Part shown: positions 21,138 through 27,575 of the stretch, in pieces
Numbering within the stretch: position 1 is the first letter of the stretch
How the letters are laid out: every line of letters starts with the position of its first letter
From: a virus
Length of the DNA stretch: 27,575 bases
Virus record (IMG/VR): IMGVR_UViG_3300022699_000134
Location: 1 to 27,575 of that record
Reading direction: 5' to 3' (one strand)
Notes under the pieces: generated by a model
Told to the model about the DNA's origin: nothing
The model's database searches: none
The model's input: only the letters and a program-made list of their open reading frames with translations
Position numbers and translations under genes: made by a program

Positions 21138-21163
21138 AATAAGCAGTACAAAACCTGCTTATT
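21138..21163 (+). repeat. Perfect 9-bp inverted repeat
   Basis: AATAAGCAG (21138-21146) and CTGCTTATT (21155-21163) form a perfect stem around TACAAAAC. It abuts and slightly overlaps the first 20-base dyad. No U-tract follows, so an operator or structural role is likelier than termination. Confidence 0.55.
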
Positions 21164-21222
21164 GTATGCTAAAGCGTACAAATAAGGCGAAAAGAGTACA
21201 GATTGTATGCTTATTCATACAA
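21162..21222 (+). promoter_or_regulatory. Two related 20-base operator-like dyads
   Basis: TTGTATGCTAAAGCGTACAA (21162-21181) and TTGTATGCTTATTCATACAA (21203-21222) are the same length, share TTGTATGCT, and each has dyad symmetry (TTGTATG with CRTACAA). Their starts are 41 bases apart, about four DNA turns, so a protein could bind both on one face. Looser half-sites (ATGTAT at 21131, GTACAA at 21146, GTACA at 21196) surround them. They lie in a 247-base non-coding gap (21071-21317) between gene blocks. Confidence 0.6.
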
Positions 21223-21317
21223 CTGAAAAAACAAGCGCAACTGAATTAAAGTAGGCGCAAACCTTTAACACCAAAGAGAACCCCCTCGAAATCGAGTAGA
21301 TTAATAATAAATACGCA

Positions 21318-21476
21318 ATGACGGACAGACAATTAAGACGCCGAGTAAAAGAGCTCCAGTACCAGATAGAGCGTTTAGAGCAAGATCAAACATTTAACGT
21401 GCGCTTTGCCTTTGTACTCGGTGCAGCTGTAAGCGCCATCATAATGACTATAATCTTCGAGCAATGGATATCATAG
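21318..21476 (+). CDS. Small membrane protein with helical N-terminus
   Basis: A 52-residue ORF starting MTDRQLRRRVKELQYQIERL (basic, coiled-coil-like), with one hydrophobic segment (FAFVLGAAVSAIIMTIIF, 30-47) near the C-terminus. It is the first ORF after the operator-like dyads. The ATG follows an AT-rich leader (TTAATAATAAATACGCA). Function unknown. Confidence 0.6.
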   Translation: MTDRQLRRRVKELQYQIERLEQDQTFNVRFAFVLGAAVSAIIMTIIFEQWIS

Positions 21477-21523
21477 CACTGTGCAACCGGGACCTGGAAG
21501 AGAACGGTATAGAAAACGATTAA
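21464..21523 (+). CDS. Possible 19-residue overlapping ORF
   Basis: An ATG inside the end of the preceding membrane gene opens the frame MDIIALCNRDLEENGIEND, ending at TAA 21521-21523, 17 bases before the exonuclease ATG. The tiling with its neighbours is like other tiny genes here, but there is no independent support. Confidence 0.25.
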   Translation: MDIIALCNRDLEENGIEND

Positions 21524-21540
21524 TTTAAAAAACAACAACA

Positions 21541-22155
21541 ATGAAAGAACTGCAACTACAACAACGCAGCCAAGAGTGGTTCGAGGCAAGACTCGGAGTT
21601 ATCACTGGATCACGAGCAAAGCAAGTTTTTGCCAAGAACAACCTCCCGTTTATCGATGAGCTCATTGCCGAGCGCATGACTGGCGTCATACCGGAGAGCT
21701 TCACCTCCAAATCAATGGAGCACGGCATCCTCTACGAGCCGGAAGCCATTAGAGTCTACGAGGAGACTAGTAAAAGGACAGTCCAAGAAGTAGGATTCTG
21801 CATTCATGACGATTACCCCTTTATTGCTGTATCGCCTGACGGCCTCGTTAAAGAGCAAGACCAATACATTGGTGGGGTAGAGGTAAAGTGCCCAAACAGC
21901 AAGAAGCACATCGAGTACATCCGCATCGGACGCATCCCAGCGGAGTACAAAGCGCAGGTGATTCACTACTTTGTAGTTATCGAGTCATTGCAATGGCTAG
22001 ATTTTGTATCTTATGACCCCCGCATGACAAATCACAAGCTACATATCCATCGCATCACTAGAGAGGACCTCTTAGAGGATATTACTACCGCCTTGGATAC
22101 TTACTTGAAGTTTTACGAAAAGCTGCAGAAATATGAGCAAGCCATCCGTGGGTAA
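21541..22155 (+). CDS. YqaJ/lambda-exonuclease-type recombinase nuclease
   Basis: A 204-residue 5'-3' exonuclease candidate of the PD-(D/E)XK YqaJ family, which resects dsDNA ends for single-strand annealing. Visible motifs: QRSQEWFEARLGVITGSRAK (8-27), HGILYEPEAI with E66, SPDGLV with D100, and GVEVKCP with E114/K116, followed by AEYKAQVIHYF. This is the full catalytic set. The usual partner (RecT, Erf or Redbeta) is not recognised here; SSB or an unknown gene may serve. The leader AAAAAACAACAACA is the typical A-rich one. A 59-codon gene overlaps its end. Confidence 0.9.
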   Translation: MKELQLQQRSQEWFEARLGVITGSRAKQVFAKNNLPFIDELIAERMTGVIPESFTSKSMEHGILYEPEAIRVYEETSKRTVQEVGFCIHDDYPFIAVSPDGLVKEQDQYIGGVEVKCPNSKKHIEYIRIGRIPAEYKAQVIHYFVVIESLQWLDFVSYDPRMTNHKLHIHRITREDLLEDITTALDTYLKFYEKLQKYEQAIRG

Positions 22156-22312
22156 GCTGCTGCACCAAGCAAAATGCTGGGAGTGTGCTATTGGTTATTT
22201 AAGAGCAATAGAAAAGGAGCACATAGTTAATTTGATAGAGTACCAGGTGCTCAGAGATACCATAAAAGATGAAGATACCAACAAACCTCAAGGAGTTAGC
22301 GAAGATCGCTAA
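22133..22312 (+). CDS. Small hypothetical protein bridging two nuclease genes
   Basis: A 59-residue ORF overlapping the exonuclease end by 23 bases and the VRR-NUC gene start by 44. It begins MSKPSVGKLLHQAKCWECAI and continues with a charged helix (EKEHIVNLIEYQVLRDTIKD). The CWEC pair is notable but there is no second pair for a zinc site. It fills the 113-base gap between the exonuclease and VRR-NUC genes, which supports it. Function unknown. Confidence 0.55.
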   Translation: MSKPSVGKLLHQAKCWECAIGYLRAIEKEHIVNLIEYQVLRDTIKDEDTNKPQGVSEDR

Positions 22313-22700
22313 CGAGCTCAATGCAGAGAAGCACCCAGACATTCCGCCGCACGTATTGGTCCGCAAAAAGTTTACGGACACCACGGCCAACGCACTGACC
22401 AAGACCATCATTTGGGATATGTACCACATCCGCCAAGGTGTGGCCTACCGAATCAACAATGGTGCGGTCTATGATGTAAAGCGACAAACCTACCGCAAAG
22501 GAGTGCAGCGCAAAGGTATCCCGGATATTATCGGTATTATTGACGGCCGCTTCTTTGGTATAGAGGTGAAGATTGGAAAAGACCGCCAATCTGCAGACCA
22601 AAAAGAGATAGAGAAAGAGATAAGAGATGCCGGGGGCGTCTACTTTATCGCTAAATCTTACGACGATTACCTAAACAAGCTGAGCGATGAGCTTAAGTAG
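22269..22700 (+). CDS. VRR-NUC domain endonuclease
   Basis: A 143-residue nuclease whose C-terminal half is a stand-alone VRR-NUC domain: GVQRKGIPDIIGIIDGRFFG (78-97, D86), GIEVKIGKDRQSADQKE (E99, K101) and AGGVYFIAKSYDDYLNKL. Stand-alone phage VRR-NUC proteins are often structure-specific nucleases acting on branched DNA. The N-terminal ~50 residues are helical (LKELAKIANELNAEK). It overlaps the next nuclease by 14 bases and belongs to a run of DNA-processing genes. Confidence 0.87.
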   Translation: MKIPTNLKELAKIANELNAEKHPDIPPHVLVRKKFTDTTANALTKTIIWDMYHIRQGVAYRINNGAVYDVKRQTYRKGVQRKGIPDIIGIIDGRFFGIEVKIGKDRQSADQKEIEKEIRDAGGVYFIAKSYDDYLNKLSDELK

Positions 22701-23040
22701 TGGCGCCATCTCAGAGCTGGCTGTTGCCTCTAAACTTGTAGAGTTCGGCTGGGCAGTAGCGTTCCCGTTCACCCACGATAATGATTGGGACCTTATTGCC
22801 TATAAAAAAGGTAGGACAATCACCGTGCAAGTGAAAGGTGCGGAGTTCATCGAGTACAACCACACCGTGGTGAAGCAGAATTTTGCGCAGTACAAAGATG
22901 TAGACTTTATTGTCCTGCACGATCGCATTCAACGGACCTTTTACATCTTTGCAAAGGGAGAGCTCAACAGCCGCAAAGCGGTGACCATGGACCCTAACAA
23001 ATGGACCACTCAGTTCAATAACTGGAAACGTATTAAATGA
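22687..23040 (+). CDS. PD-(D/E)XK endonuclease-like protein
   Basis: 117 residues with the PDDEXK_5 / intron-endonuclease-like layout: an N-terminal helix with SSGAISELAVASKLVEFGWA (glutamate E10), then THDNDWDLIAYKKG (D35 of the catalytic motif) and ITVQVKGAEF (QVK in place of ExK). Proteins of this shape resemble Holliday-junction resolvases. Overlaps at both ends (14 and 4 bases) place it in one operon with VRR-NUC and primase-polymerase. Role in resolving replication intermediates is inferred. Confidence 0.75.
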   Translation: MSLSSGAISELAVASKLVEFGWAVAFPFTHDNDWDLIAYKKGRTITVQVKGAEFIEYNHTVVKQNFAQYKDVDFIVLHDRIQRTFYIFAKGELNSRKAVTMDPNKWTTQFNNWKRIK

Positions 23041-25004
23041 ACACGACAACAATAGCAAAGAAATACATCGCCCACGGCTTCTCCCCTATCCCATTGGTAG
23101 ATGGACAGAAGCGCCCAAGCATCCGAAACTGGCAGCAATATAGTGAGGAGCCTATGGGCCTTAAAGAGGCGGAGCAGCTCTTCCAAACCACCACATCTAT
23201 TGGTTTGGTGATGGGCTTCGACGGCATTCAATGCCTGGACATAGATGCTAAGCACTTCAGAGGTGAGGAGTACAAAACATTCACCGAGCGCCTGGAAGAA
23301 GAGGCGCCAGGACTCAAGGACAAGATGATTATTCAAACTACCATCTCAGGCGGCTACCATTGGATATTCAAGTGCGACGAGATAGAAGGCAACCAAAAGC
23401 TCGCAAGAAACATTGACGGCGAGGTGACGTTTGAGACCCGTGGTAAAGGCGGTCAAATCGTTACCTACCCGAGCAAAGGGTACAAGATACTCGGAAAGAT
23501 AACGAACGTGCAGCGCATCAGCCCCGCTGAGCGTGACGTTATCTTCCGAGTGGCCCGTACAATGGACGAGATGCAAAAGGAGGTAGTGGTAGAGATAAAA
23601 GCGCATGGAGATCGTGAGACGGAGAACCACACGCCTTGGGGAGAGTTTAGAGAGAGCCACAGCGCCCTAGACATTATCCTTAGATACGGCTGGACCATCA
23701 CTGGGGAGAGCAACAAGTACATCTACCTGCTCAGACCCGGCAACACCGATGCTAAGACCAGTGGGGTGATATTTAAGGACAGCGGCCTGTTTTGGCCGTG
23801 GACCACAAGCACCGAGTTTGAAGCAGAGCAGCCCTACGACGGCTTCCAATGCTATGCCGTTTTGGAGCACGGTGGAAACTTTGACAACGCAATAGCAGAC
23901 ATTAGAGCACAAGGATATGGAAAGAAATACGAGCTCACCGCACCGACCGACTTCAACATTGAGACGGAAGACGAGGAGGTGGTGGAAGATATGGCGCAGC
24001 GCCTTGCGTCACTTAAAGTGGACAGTACTATTGAGGTCACCCAACCTCCAAAAGCTATTGAGATGGTCTTCGGGCAGAAGAGCTACATCTTTGGCTCGCT
24101 GGGCAACTTCTCATTGGTGCAAGGTAAGGCAAAGAGCCGCAAGAGTTATTTCCTCAGCGCCATCTGCGCAGCAGCAGCGAGTGATGGACTTGTTTGCAAC
24201 CTCCTACGGGGATACATTCACCCACGCAAGGTCATTTATATTGATACGGAGCAAGGAGATTACCACGCCGCAAAAGCCAAGAAGCGCATCCACGAGATGG
24301 CAGGGCTCCAGCACAGCGTCAACTACGACAACTTGGAGTACTACCGCTTCCGTGGTTTGGACACCAACGCTGAGCGACTCAAGTTTATCGACTACATACT
24401 GCAAACCGAAGAGAACATCGGCTACGTCATCATAGATGGTATTGCAGACATCGCCTCCAAAGGGGTGAACGATGAGGAGGAAGCTACAGCGATAGCTTCC
24501 AAGCTACTCAAATGGACGGCGGAGTACAACTGCCACATCACCTGCGTGCTCCACGAGAATAAGAACGACCGCAACGCTAAAGGACACCTCGGTGCCTACT
24601 TGGTGCAGAAGGCAGAGACGACGTTCTCCACCAAGAAGAGTGAGAACAACAAGGACATTACCGAGATCACACCGGAATACACCCGTAACATCGAGCCACC
24701 GGCGATAGAGATGACTGTTGGAGGCTTTGACGTGGTAGAGTTCTCAGAGATAGAGGTCGACGAGTTCTACAACCGCACAAGAGTGTGGACCGATGAGGAC
24801 CAGGAGCGCATCGCTCTCAAGATTATTGGTAAGAGCAAAGGAGATGCTGCCACGTTCATCCGTGATACGGAAGATTGCAAGCGTAAAGATGCAGAGAAGG
24901 TACTCGCTATAATGGAAGACGGCGGAGCTATACACTGGGAAGGCAAGCGCCCAAAAATCGCTGCCCTTGGTAGAGGAGATAATAGACAAAATTTAGAACT
25001 ATGA
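23037..25004 (+). CDS. Bifunctional primase-polymerase with RepA/RecA-like helicase domain
   Basis: A 655-residue replication protein. Residues 1-185 form an archaeo-eukaryotic-type prim-pol: AKKYIAHGFSPIPLVDGQKR, SIGLVMGFDGIQCLDIDA with D68/D70, GGYHWIFKC with H108, and ETRGKGGQIVTYPS. Residues ~208-295 are the linker domain common in such proteins (ALDIILRYGWT to FDNAIADIRAQGYG). Residues ~345-560 are a RecA/DnaB-like ATPase: GKAKSRKS (363-370, Walker A), VIYIDTEQGD, VIIDGIADIA (Walker B) and LHENKND. It combines priming and unwinding and is likely the core replicase. No family A/B DNA polymerase is present, so elongation may use the host polymerase. Confidence 0.92.
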   Translation: MNTTTIAKKYIAHGFSPIPLVDGQKRPSIRNWQQYSEEPMGLKEAEQLFQTTTSIGLVMGFDGIQCLDIDAKHFRGEEYKTFTERLEEEAPGLKDKMIIQTTISGGYHWIFKCDEIEGNQKLARNIDGEVTFETRGKGGQIVTYPSKGYKILGKITNVQRISPAERDVIFRVARTMDEMQKEVVVEIKAHGDRETENHTPWGEFRESHSALDIILRYGWTITGESNKYIYLLRPGNTDAKTSGVIFKDSGLFWPWTTSTEFEAEQPYDGFQCYAVLEHGGNFDNAIADIRAQGYGKKYELTAPTDFNIETEDEEVVEDMAQRLASLKVDSTIEVTQPPKAIEMVFGQKSYIFGSLGNFSLVQGKAKSRKSYFLSAICAAAASDGLVCNLLRGYIHPRKVIYIDTEQGDYHAAKAKKRIHEMAGLQHSVNYDNLEYYRFRGLDTNAERLKFIDYILQTEENIGYVIIDGIADIASKGVNDEEEATAIASKLLKWTAEYNCHITCVLHENKNDRNAKGHLGAYLVQKAETTFSTKKSENNKDITEITPEYTRNIEPPAIEMTVGGFDVVEFSEIEVDEFYNRTRVWTDEDQERIALKIIGKSKGDAATFIRDTEDCKRKDAEKVLAIMEDGGAIHWEGKRPKIAALGRGDNRQNLEL

Positions 25005-25246
25005 TAGACTTAAAAATACGCAACGCCATTGCACAGCTCATCGTGGATATGAACGTAGGAGAGGCAAAGCCCGTGCGCAAGCAAGAGATGGTGCCGCTCA
25101 TAAAAGAGGTGAACAACACTGCACTCATCGGCCACGCCGTCCGCTTTGTTGTAGACCAGCGCAGCGGAGAGACTACAGCTATAAAGAAGTACCGCAAGAC
25201 AGCAATAGAGAAAAGGTTGGAGAATGAAAAGGAAGAGATGCAGTAA
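25001..25246 (+). CDS. Hypothetical protein coupled to primase-polymerase
   Basis: An 81-residue protein beginning MIDLKIRNAIAQLIVDMNVG, with a basic charged C-terminus (KKYRKTAIEKRLENEKEEMQ). It overlaps the prim-pol stop by four bases (ATGA) and the next gene by 23. The strand and helix pattern suggests a small DNA-binding or partner protein, but no motif is recognised. Confidence 0.6.
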   Translation: MIDLKIRNAIAQLIVDMNVGEAKPVRKQEMVPLIKEVNNTALIGHAVRFVVDQRSGETTAIKKYRKTAIEKRLENEKEEMQ

Positions 25247-25535
25247 GTGCTCGAGAGTGCAGCCGCTCTCAGAGTACACAAAGCTCCGAGCCGGTAAAGA
25301 AGGACTCAGAGCACAGTGCAAAACGTGCGACAAACGCTACCGCAATAAAAATAAGAAGCCTAAGATGCCTGGAGAGAATGAAGCCTATGAAGTGAACAGC
25401 GTCACCATGAGTGACCACTTTTACCTGCACTTTGGATTCCAAGACCGTAGATACAACGCCAGTGAATATGCTGACGCTGCCAAGTACGTGAAAGCGTACG
25501 TTGACACAACAACAATAAAAACAAATAAATTATGA
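25224..25535 (+). CDS. Zinc-ribbon protein
   Basis: 103 residues. The N-terminus has two CxxC pairs, CSKCSRVQPLSEYTKLRAGK followed by EGLRAQCKTCDKRYRNK. This treble-clef-like ribbon is often found in front of HNH nuclease domains and in stand-alone phage DNA-binding proteins. The second half (MSDHFYLHFGFQDRRYNASE) shows no nuclease motif, so it is not a complete HNH enzyme. It overlaps the next small zinc protein by four bases. Confidence 0.7.
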   Translation: MKRKRCSKCSRVQPLSEYTKLRAGKEGLRAQCKTCDKRYRNKNKKPKMPGENEAYEVNSVTMSDHFYLHFGFQDRRYNASEYADAAKYVKAYVDTTTIKTNKL

Positions 25536-25678
25536 GATTTCCCGACAGCTACATTGATGACGGCAACCCGTGGACCACGGACACCGAGTGCTGCGCTTGG
25601 TGCGGCACAAATACCGAGCGATTCGTTTGGATTGACAACGAGCCGATGTGTGAGGAGTGTGAACACTTTGAAGATTAG
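25532..25678 (+). CDS. Small zinc-finger-like protein
   Basis: A 48-residue ORF beginning MRFPDSYIDDGNPWTTDTEC, with CAWC and CEEC pairs 19 residues apart, suggesting one zinc site. Its ATG overlaps the previous stop (ATGA) and its own stop lies four bases before the methyltransferase ATG, so it tiles perfectly. It is too short to be noticed by many gene callers. Function unknown. Confidence 0.65.
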   Translation: MRFPDSYIDDGNPWTTDTECCAWCGTNTERFVWIDNEPMCEECEHFED

Positions 25679-25682
25679 AGAG

Positions 25683-26831
25683 ATGAGTGACGCATTACAA
25701 ATTAATCAGCTAGACCTATTCTCCGGCATCGGAGGATTCCACCTTGGCTTCGAGCGTGCAGGCTACAAGGTGAACAGCTATTTCTCTGAGGTAGACAAGC
25801 ACGCCATCGCAGTATATAAACAACAATTCAAAAACAGTACTTATGTTGGATCAGTTACAGATGTTCGGGGAAGAGACCTCCCGAAAATTGACCTCATCAC
25901 TTTCGGAAGTCCTTGCCAAGATTTCTCATTGGCTGGAAAAAGAAAAGGGATGGAAGGAGAAAGAAGTTCTCTTATCAAAGAAGCAATTAGACTCATTCAC
26001 GAGTGCAGACCTCGTGTATTTGTCTGGGAAAATGTTAAAGGAACATTCTCCTCAAACGATGGCGCAGACTTTTGGGCAATTATCCAAGCCTTTGCCGACA
26101 TTGGGGGTTATAGACTTGAGTGGCAACTGCTTAACACAAGTTGGTTTCTACCCCAAAATAGAGAGCGCATATACCTTGTCGGATATTCTACAAAGCCCCG
26201 AAGAGATTGGCGAGGAGTTTTTCCTATCGGAGGGAGCGCAGGAGAGAATATTAAGCTACCGAGACAACAAGGAATTTCCTGCACCCTTACTACAAGATAC
26301 GGAGCAGACAGTAACGGGTCATTCCTTATTACAGATAAACAGTCTGCGGAAAAATTCAAAATAAAAAGCGCCACTAAACAAGGCTACGAGATTGCAGAGG
26401 AAGGCGACAGCATTAACCTGGCACAACCAAGTAGTACCACTCGCAGGGGTCGTGTGGGTAAAGGTAAAGCCAACACACTTGAAACATCTTGCAACCAAGC
26501 GGTAGTGCAGCCTACAACTTGTAGAGGTGGTTTACAAAAGAACGCAGCGCACTTTGAAGAGAAAAGCCCAGCTCTTACTTCTGCTATGGGAATGGGAGGA
26601 GGTCACACGCCAATAGTAGACCAACCTAACTACCGCATAAGAAGACTAACCCCTATAGAGTGTGAGAGACTACAAGGATTCCCAGATAACCATACCGAGT
26701 ACGGCAACTATGATGGTGAGGTTAAGAAGATGAGCAACACCCAGCGCTATAAGCAATGCGGCAACGCAGTGACCGTTGATGTGGTTCAAGCTGTAGCAGA
26801 ACAATTAAAACCTATTTACTATGCCGAATAG
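25683..26831 (+). CDS. DNA (cytosine-5) methyltransferase
   Basis: 382 residues from the ATG at 25683; a longer frame to 25554 exists but its extra residues are the out-of-frame copy of the zinc-finger gene. All hallmark motifs are in order: I LDLFSGIGGFHLGFERAG (10-27), IV FGSPCQDFSLAGKRKGM with catalytic C78, VI WENVKG (115-120), VIII QNRERIYLVGY (158-168), IX RRLTPIECERLQGFP (320-334) and X QCGNAVTVDVVQAVAEQL. The target-recognition region lies at ~170-318. No cognate restriction enzyme is recognised, so it probably protects phage DNA. It overlaps the HNH gene by 11 bases. A long +1-frame ORF is nested at 25843-26364. Confidence 0.95.
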   Translation: MSDALQINQLDLFSGIGGFHLGFERAGYKVNSYFSEVDKHAIAVYKQQFKNSTYVGSVTDVRGRDLPKIDLITFGSPCQDFSLAGKRKGMEGERSSLIKEAIRLIHECRPRVFVWENVKGTFSSNDGADFWAIIQAFADIGGYRLEWQLLNTSWFLPQNRERIYLVGYSTKPRRDWRGVFPIGGSAGENIKLPRQQGISCTLTTRYGADSNGSFLITDKQSAEKFKIKSATKQGYEIAEEGDSINLAQPSSTTRRGRVGKGKANTLETSCNQAVVQPTTCRGGLQKNAAHFEEKSPALTSAMGMGGGHTPIVDQPNYRIRRLTPIECERLQGFPDNHTEYGNYDGEVKKMSNTQRYKQCGNAVTVDVVQAVAEQLKPIYYAE

Positions 26832-27111
26832 TCCAAAACGTAAACAGCGCCCCTGGCTCCAAGGTAGTCAGCAGCACAGCAAAGATCGCTTGGTGCGCAA
26901 CAAGTTCTACAACACCACAAGGTGGCGCAAGCTGCGTGCTATGTTCATCAAGGAGCAGCCGTTGTGTGTTGAGTGTAACGGCATTGGTCAGGTAGTTGAC
27001 CACATCACGCCCATCAGACTTGGTGGCGATCCAATGAGCTGGGAGAATCTGCAGACGATGTGCCACCGGTGTCACAACATTAAGAGCGGTAAGGAGGCGC
27101 ACATGCGATGA
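26821..27111 (+). CDS. HNH endonuclease, probable packaging partner
   Basis: 96 residues. NTTRWRKLRAMFIKEQPLCV leads into a zinc knuckle CVEC, the catalytic VDHITPIRLGGD (DH pair), NLQTMCHRCHNIKSGKE with the second CxxC, and the terminal H/N set. This exact type is found next to terminase in HK97-like cos phages, where it is needed for DNA cleavage during packaging. If the window ends are joined it would lie about 0.5 kb from terS. It overlaps both neighbours (11 and 4 bases). Confidence 0.92.
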   Translation: MPNSPKRKQRPWLQGSQQHSKDRLVRNKFYNTTRWRKLRAMFIKEQPLCVECNGIGQVVDHITPIRLGGDPMSWENLQTMCHRCHNIKSGKEAHMR

Positions 27112-27524
27112 GATTCTCTACCAATGCATTCAACAAGTGGGACGACTGGGGCAAGCAAGTGGTCAAGGATTACCTAGGCGAACGTGGGCACATCATCGTG
27201 CCTAACCCGGACCGCTATGGTATTGATTTGTACAGCGACAAGGACGGCAAGCTCTATCGTTGGGAAGTAGAGGTAAAAACTGCAGTGCACTGGACCAATG
27301 AGGAGGACTTTCCTTACAATACAGTGAGCTTCTTGGGACGCAAAGAGAAGTGGAAAGAGTTCGGCTTCTACTATTGTATTGTGTGCTCCAAGAGCCGTGC
27401 AATACTCATGTGTCACTCGGATGTTATCTTTAGAGATGTGTTCAAGGTGGAGAAATATATAGGCGAGCGTTCAGAGGTGCAAAGGTTCTACCACGTTCCT
27501 AAGGACTTATGTTGGTTCACTTAA
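27108..27524 (+). CDS. PD-(D/E)XK nuclease-like protein
   Basis: 138 residues. The core YGIDLYSDKDGKLYRWEVEV plus KTAVHW gives D (about 40), then E-V-K as in PD-(D/E)XK nucleases, after an N-terminal helix WGKQVVKDYLGERGH. It is followed by strands in GFYYCIVCSKSRAILMCHSD. It begins within the HNH stop (ATGA), so both are made together near the packaging genes. Function could be recombination, packaging or host DNA breakdown; only the fold is supported. Confidence 0.65.
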   Translation: MRFSTNAFNKWDDWGKQVVKDYLGERGHIIVPNPDRYGIDLYSDKDGKLYRWEVEVKTAVHWTNEEDFPYNTVSFLGRKEKWKEFGFYYCIVCSKSRAILMCHSDVIFRDVFKVEKYIGERSEVQRFYHVPKDLCWFT

Positions 27525-27534
27525 AGTAAAGTAT

Positions 27535-27562
27535 GGGAGGGGGGTGTTAAACCTCTAGAGGT
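27535..27562 (+). other. G-rich run and 12-base palindrome, possible packaging site
   Basis: GGGAGGGGGG (27535-27544) is followed by the perfect palindrome ACCTCTAGAGGT (27551-27562). They lie in the 51 bases after the last gene. The place between HNH and terS (if circular) is where cos sites are normally found. No cut site can be proven from the sequence. Confidence 0.35.
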
Positions 27563-27575
27563 AAGTGCGTTACAT

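Noticed and set aside
23917-24435. 172-codon + frame inside primase-polymerase
   Set aside because: Ser/Thr/Arg-rich shadow of the ATPase domain with no motif; the prim-pol frame carries all conserved residues.
25554-25682. Longer start for the methyltransferase
   Set aside because: The extension is the other frame of the 48-residue zinc protein and adds nothing typical before motif I.
27551-27562. Palindrome as a restriction-type repeat or terminator
   Set aside because: It has no loop or U-tract, so it is not a terminator; kept only as a possible packaging-site feature.
1-27575. Lysogeny module, tRNA genes, CRISPR arrays, insertion sequences
   Set aside because: No integrase, CI/Cro-like protein, tRNA cloverleaf, spaced direct-repeat array or transposase could be found by reading both strands, so none is reported.

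Overview
The window looks like most or all of a small tailed-phage (siphovirus-like, HK97 head type) genome infecting a member of the Bacteroidota, probably a flavobacterium. The reasons are the gene order (terminase, portal, protease, capsid, connectors, tail, lysis, replication, nucleases), Bacteroidota-type promoters (TAnnTTTG at 2735 and 18690), A-rich leaders such as AACAACAACA before start codons in place of strong Shine-Dalgarno sites, and a tail hub protein of the type seen in phages of this phylum. Every gene I accept is on the + strand. I see no integrase, excisionase, CI-like repressor, tRNA or CRISPR array.

Layout. 1-80: the tail of a tiny ORF before the terminase. 81-2225: small terminase (P27 type), large terminase and a 49-codon gene. 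2226-2700: regulatory element A, a small independently expressed gene and a strong terminator, which together form a moron-like cassette. 2735-9044: promoter, then portal, three-domain prohead protease, major capsid protein, four connector/completion proteins and tail tube protein, ending in a terminator. 9093-11400: tail assembly chaperones joined by a programmed -1 frameshift, then a short tape measure. 11400-16592: tail hub, a 55-residue stand-alone copy of a motif duplicated inside the hub, a receptor-binding candidate with two lectin-like repeats, and a conserved small protein. 16594-18459: lysis region (M15 peptidase, several small membrane proteins, and a lipoprotein that also has a C-terminal membrane segment, i.e. 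a u-spanin candidate). 18460-18906: the only gene-free stretch above 300 bases. It holds a terminator, element B (second copy of element A), two DnaA-box-like sites and a promoter. 18907-21070: small membrane protein, SSB, a DnaA-domain-IV-like protein with coiled coil, and small genes. 21071-21317: operator-like dyads. 21318-27524: YqaJ exonuclease, VRR-NUC nuclease, PD-(D/E)XK protein, primase-polymerase/helicase, zinc-ribbon proteins, C5 cytosine methyltransferase, HNH nuclease and a second PD-(D/E)XK candidate.

How it fits together. Late genes package DNA, build head and tail and lyse the cell. The right half replicates, recombines and methylates DNA. An HNH gene near the right end and terS at the left end are adjacent in many cos phages. 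Joining the window ends would give an ATG for the ORF that is open at base 2, so the sequence may be a linearised complete circle.

The most unusual signal is the pair of ~138-base elements at 2220 and 18614. They share identical flanks around a 24-base hairpin whose primary sequence has diverged while base pairing is kept through compensatory changes. Next come the DnaA-IV-like protein beside DnaA-box-like sites, the triple occurrence of a DGG/E/CV motif in tail genes, and the paired 20-base dyads at 21162 and 21203.
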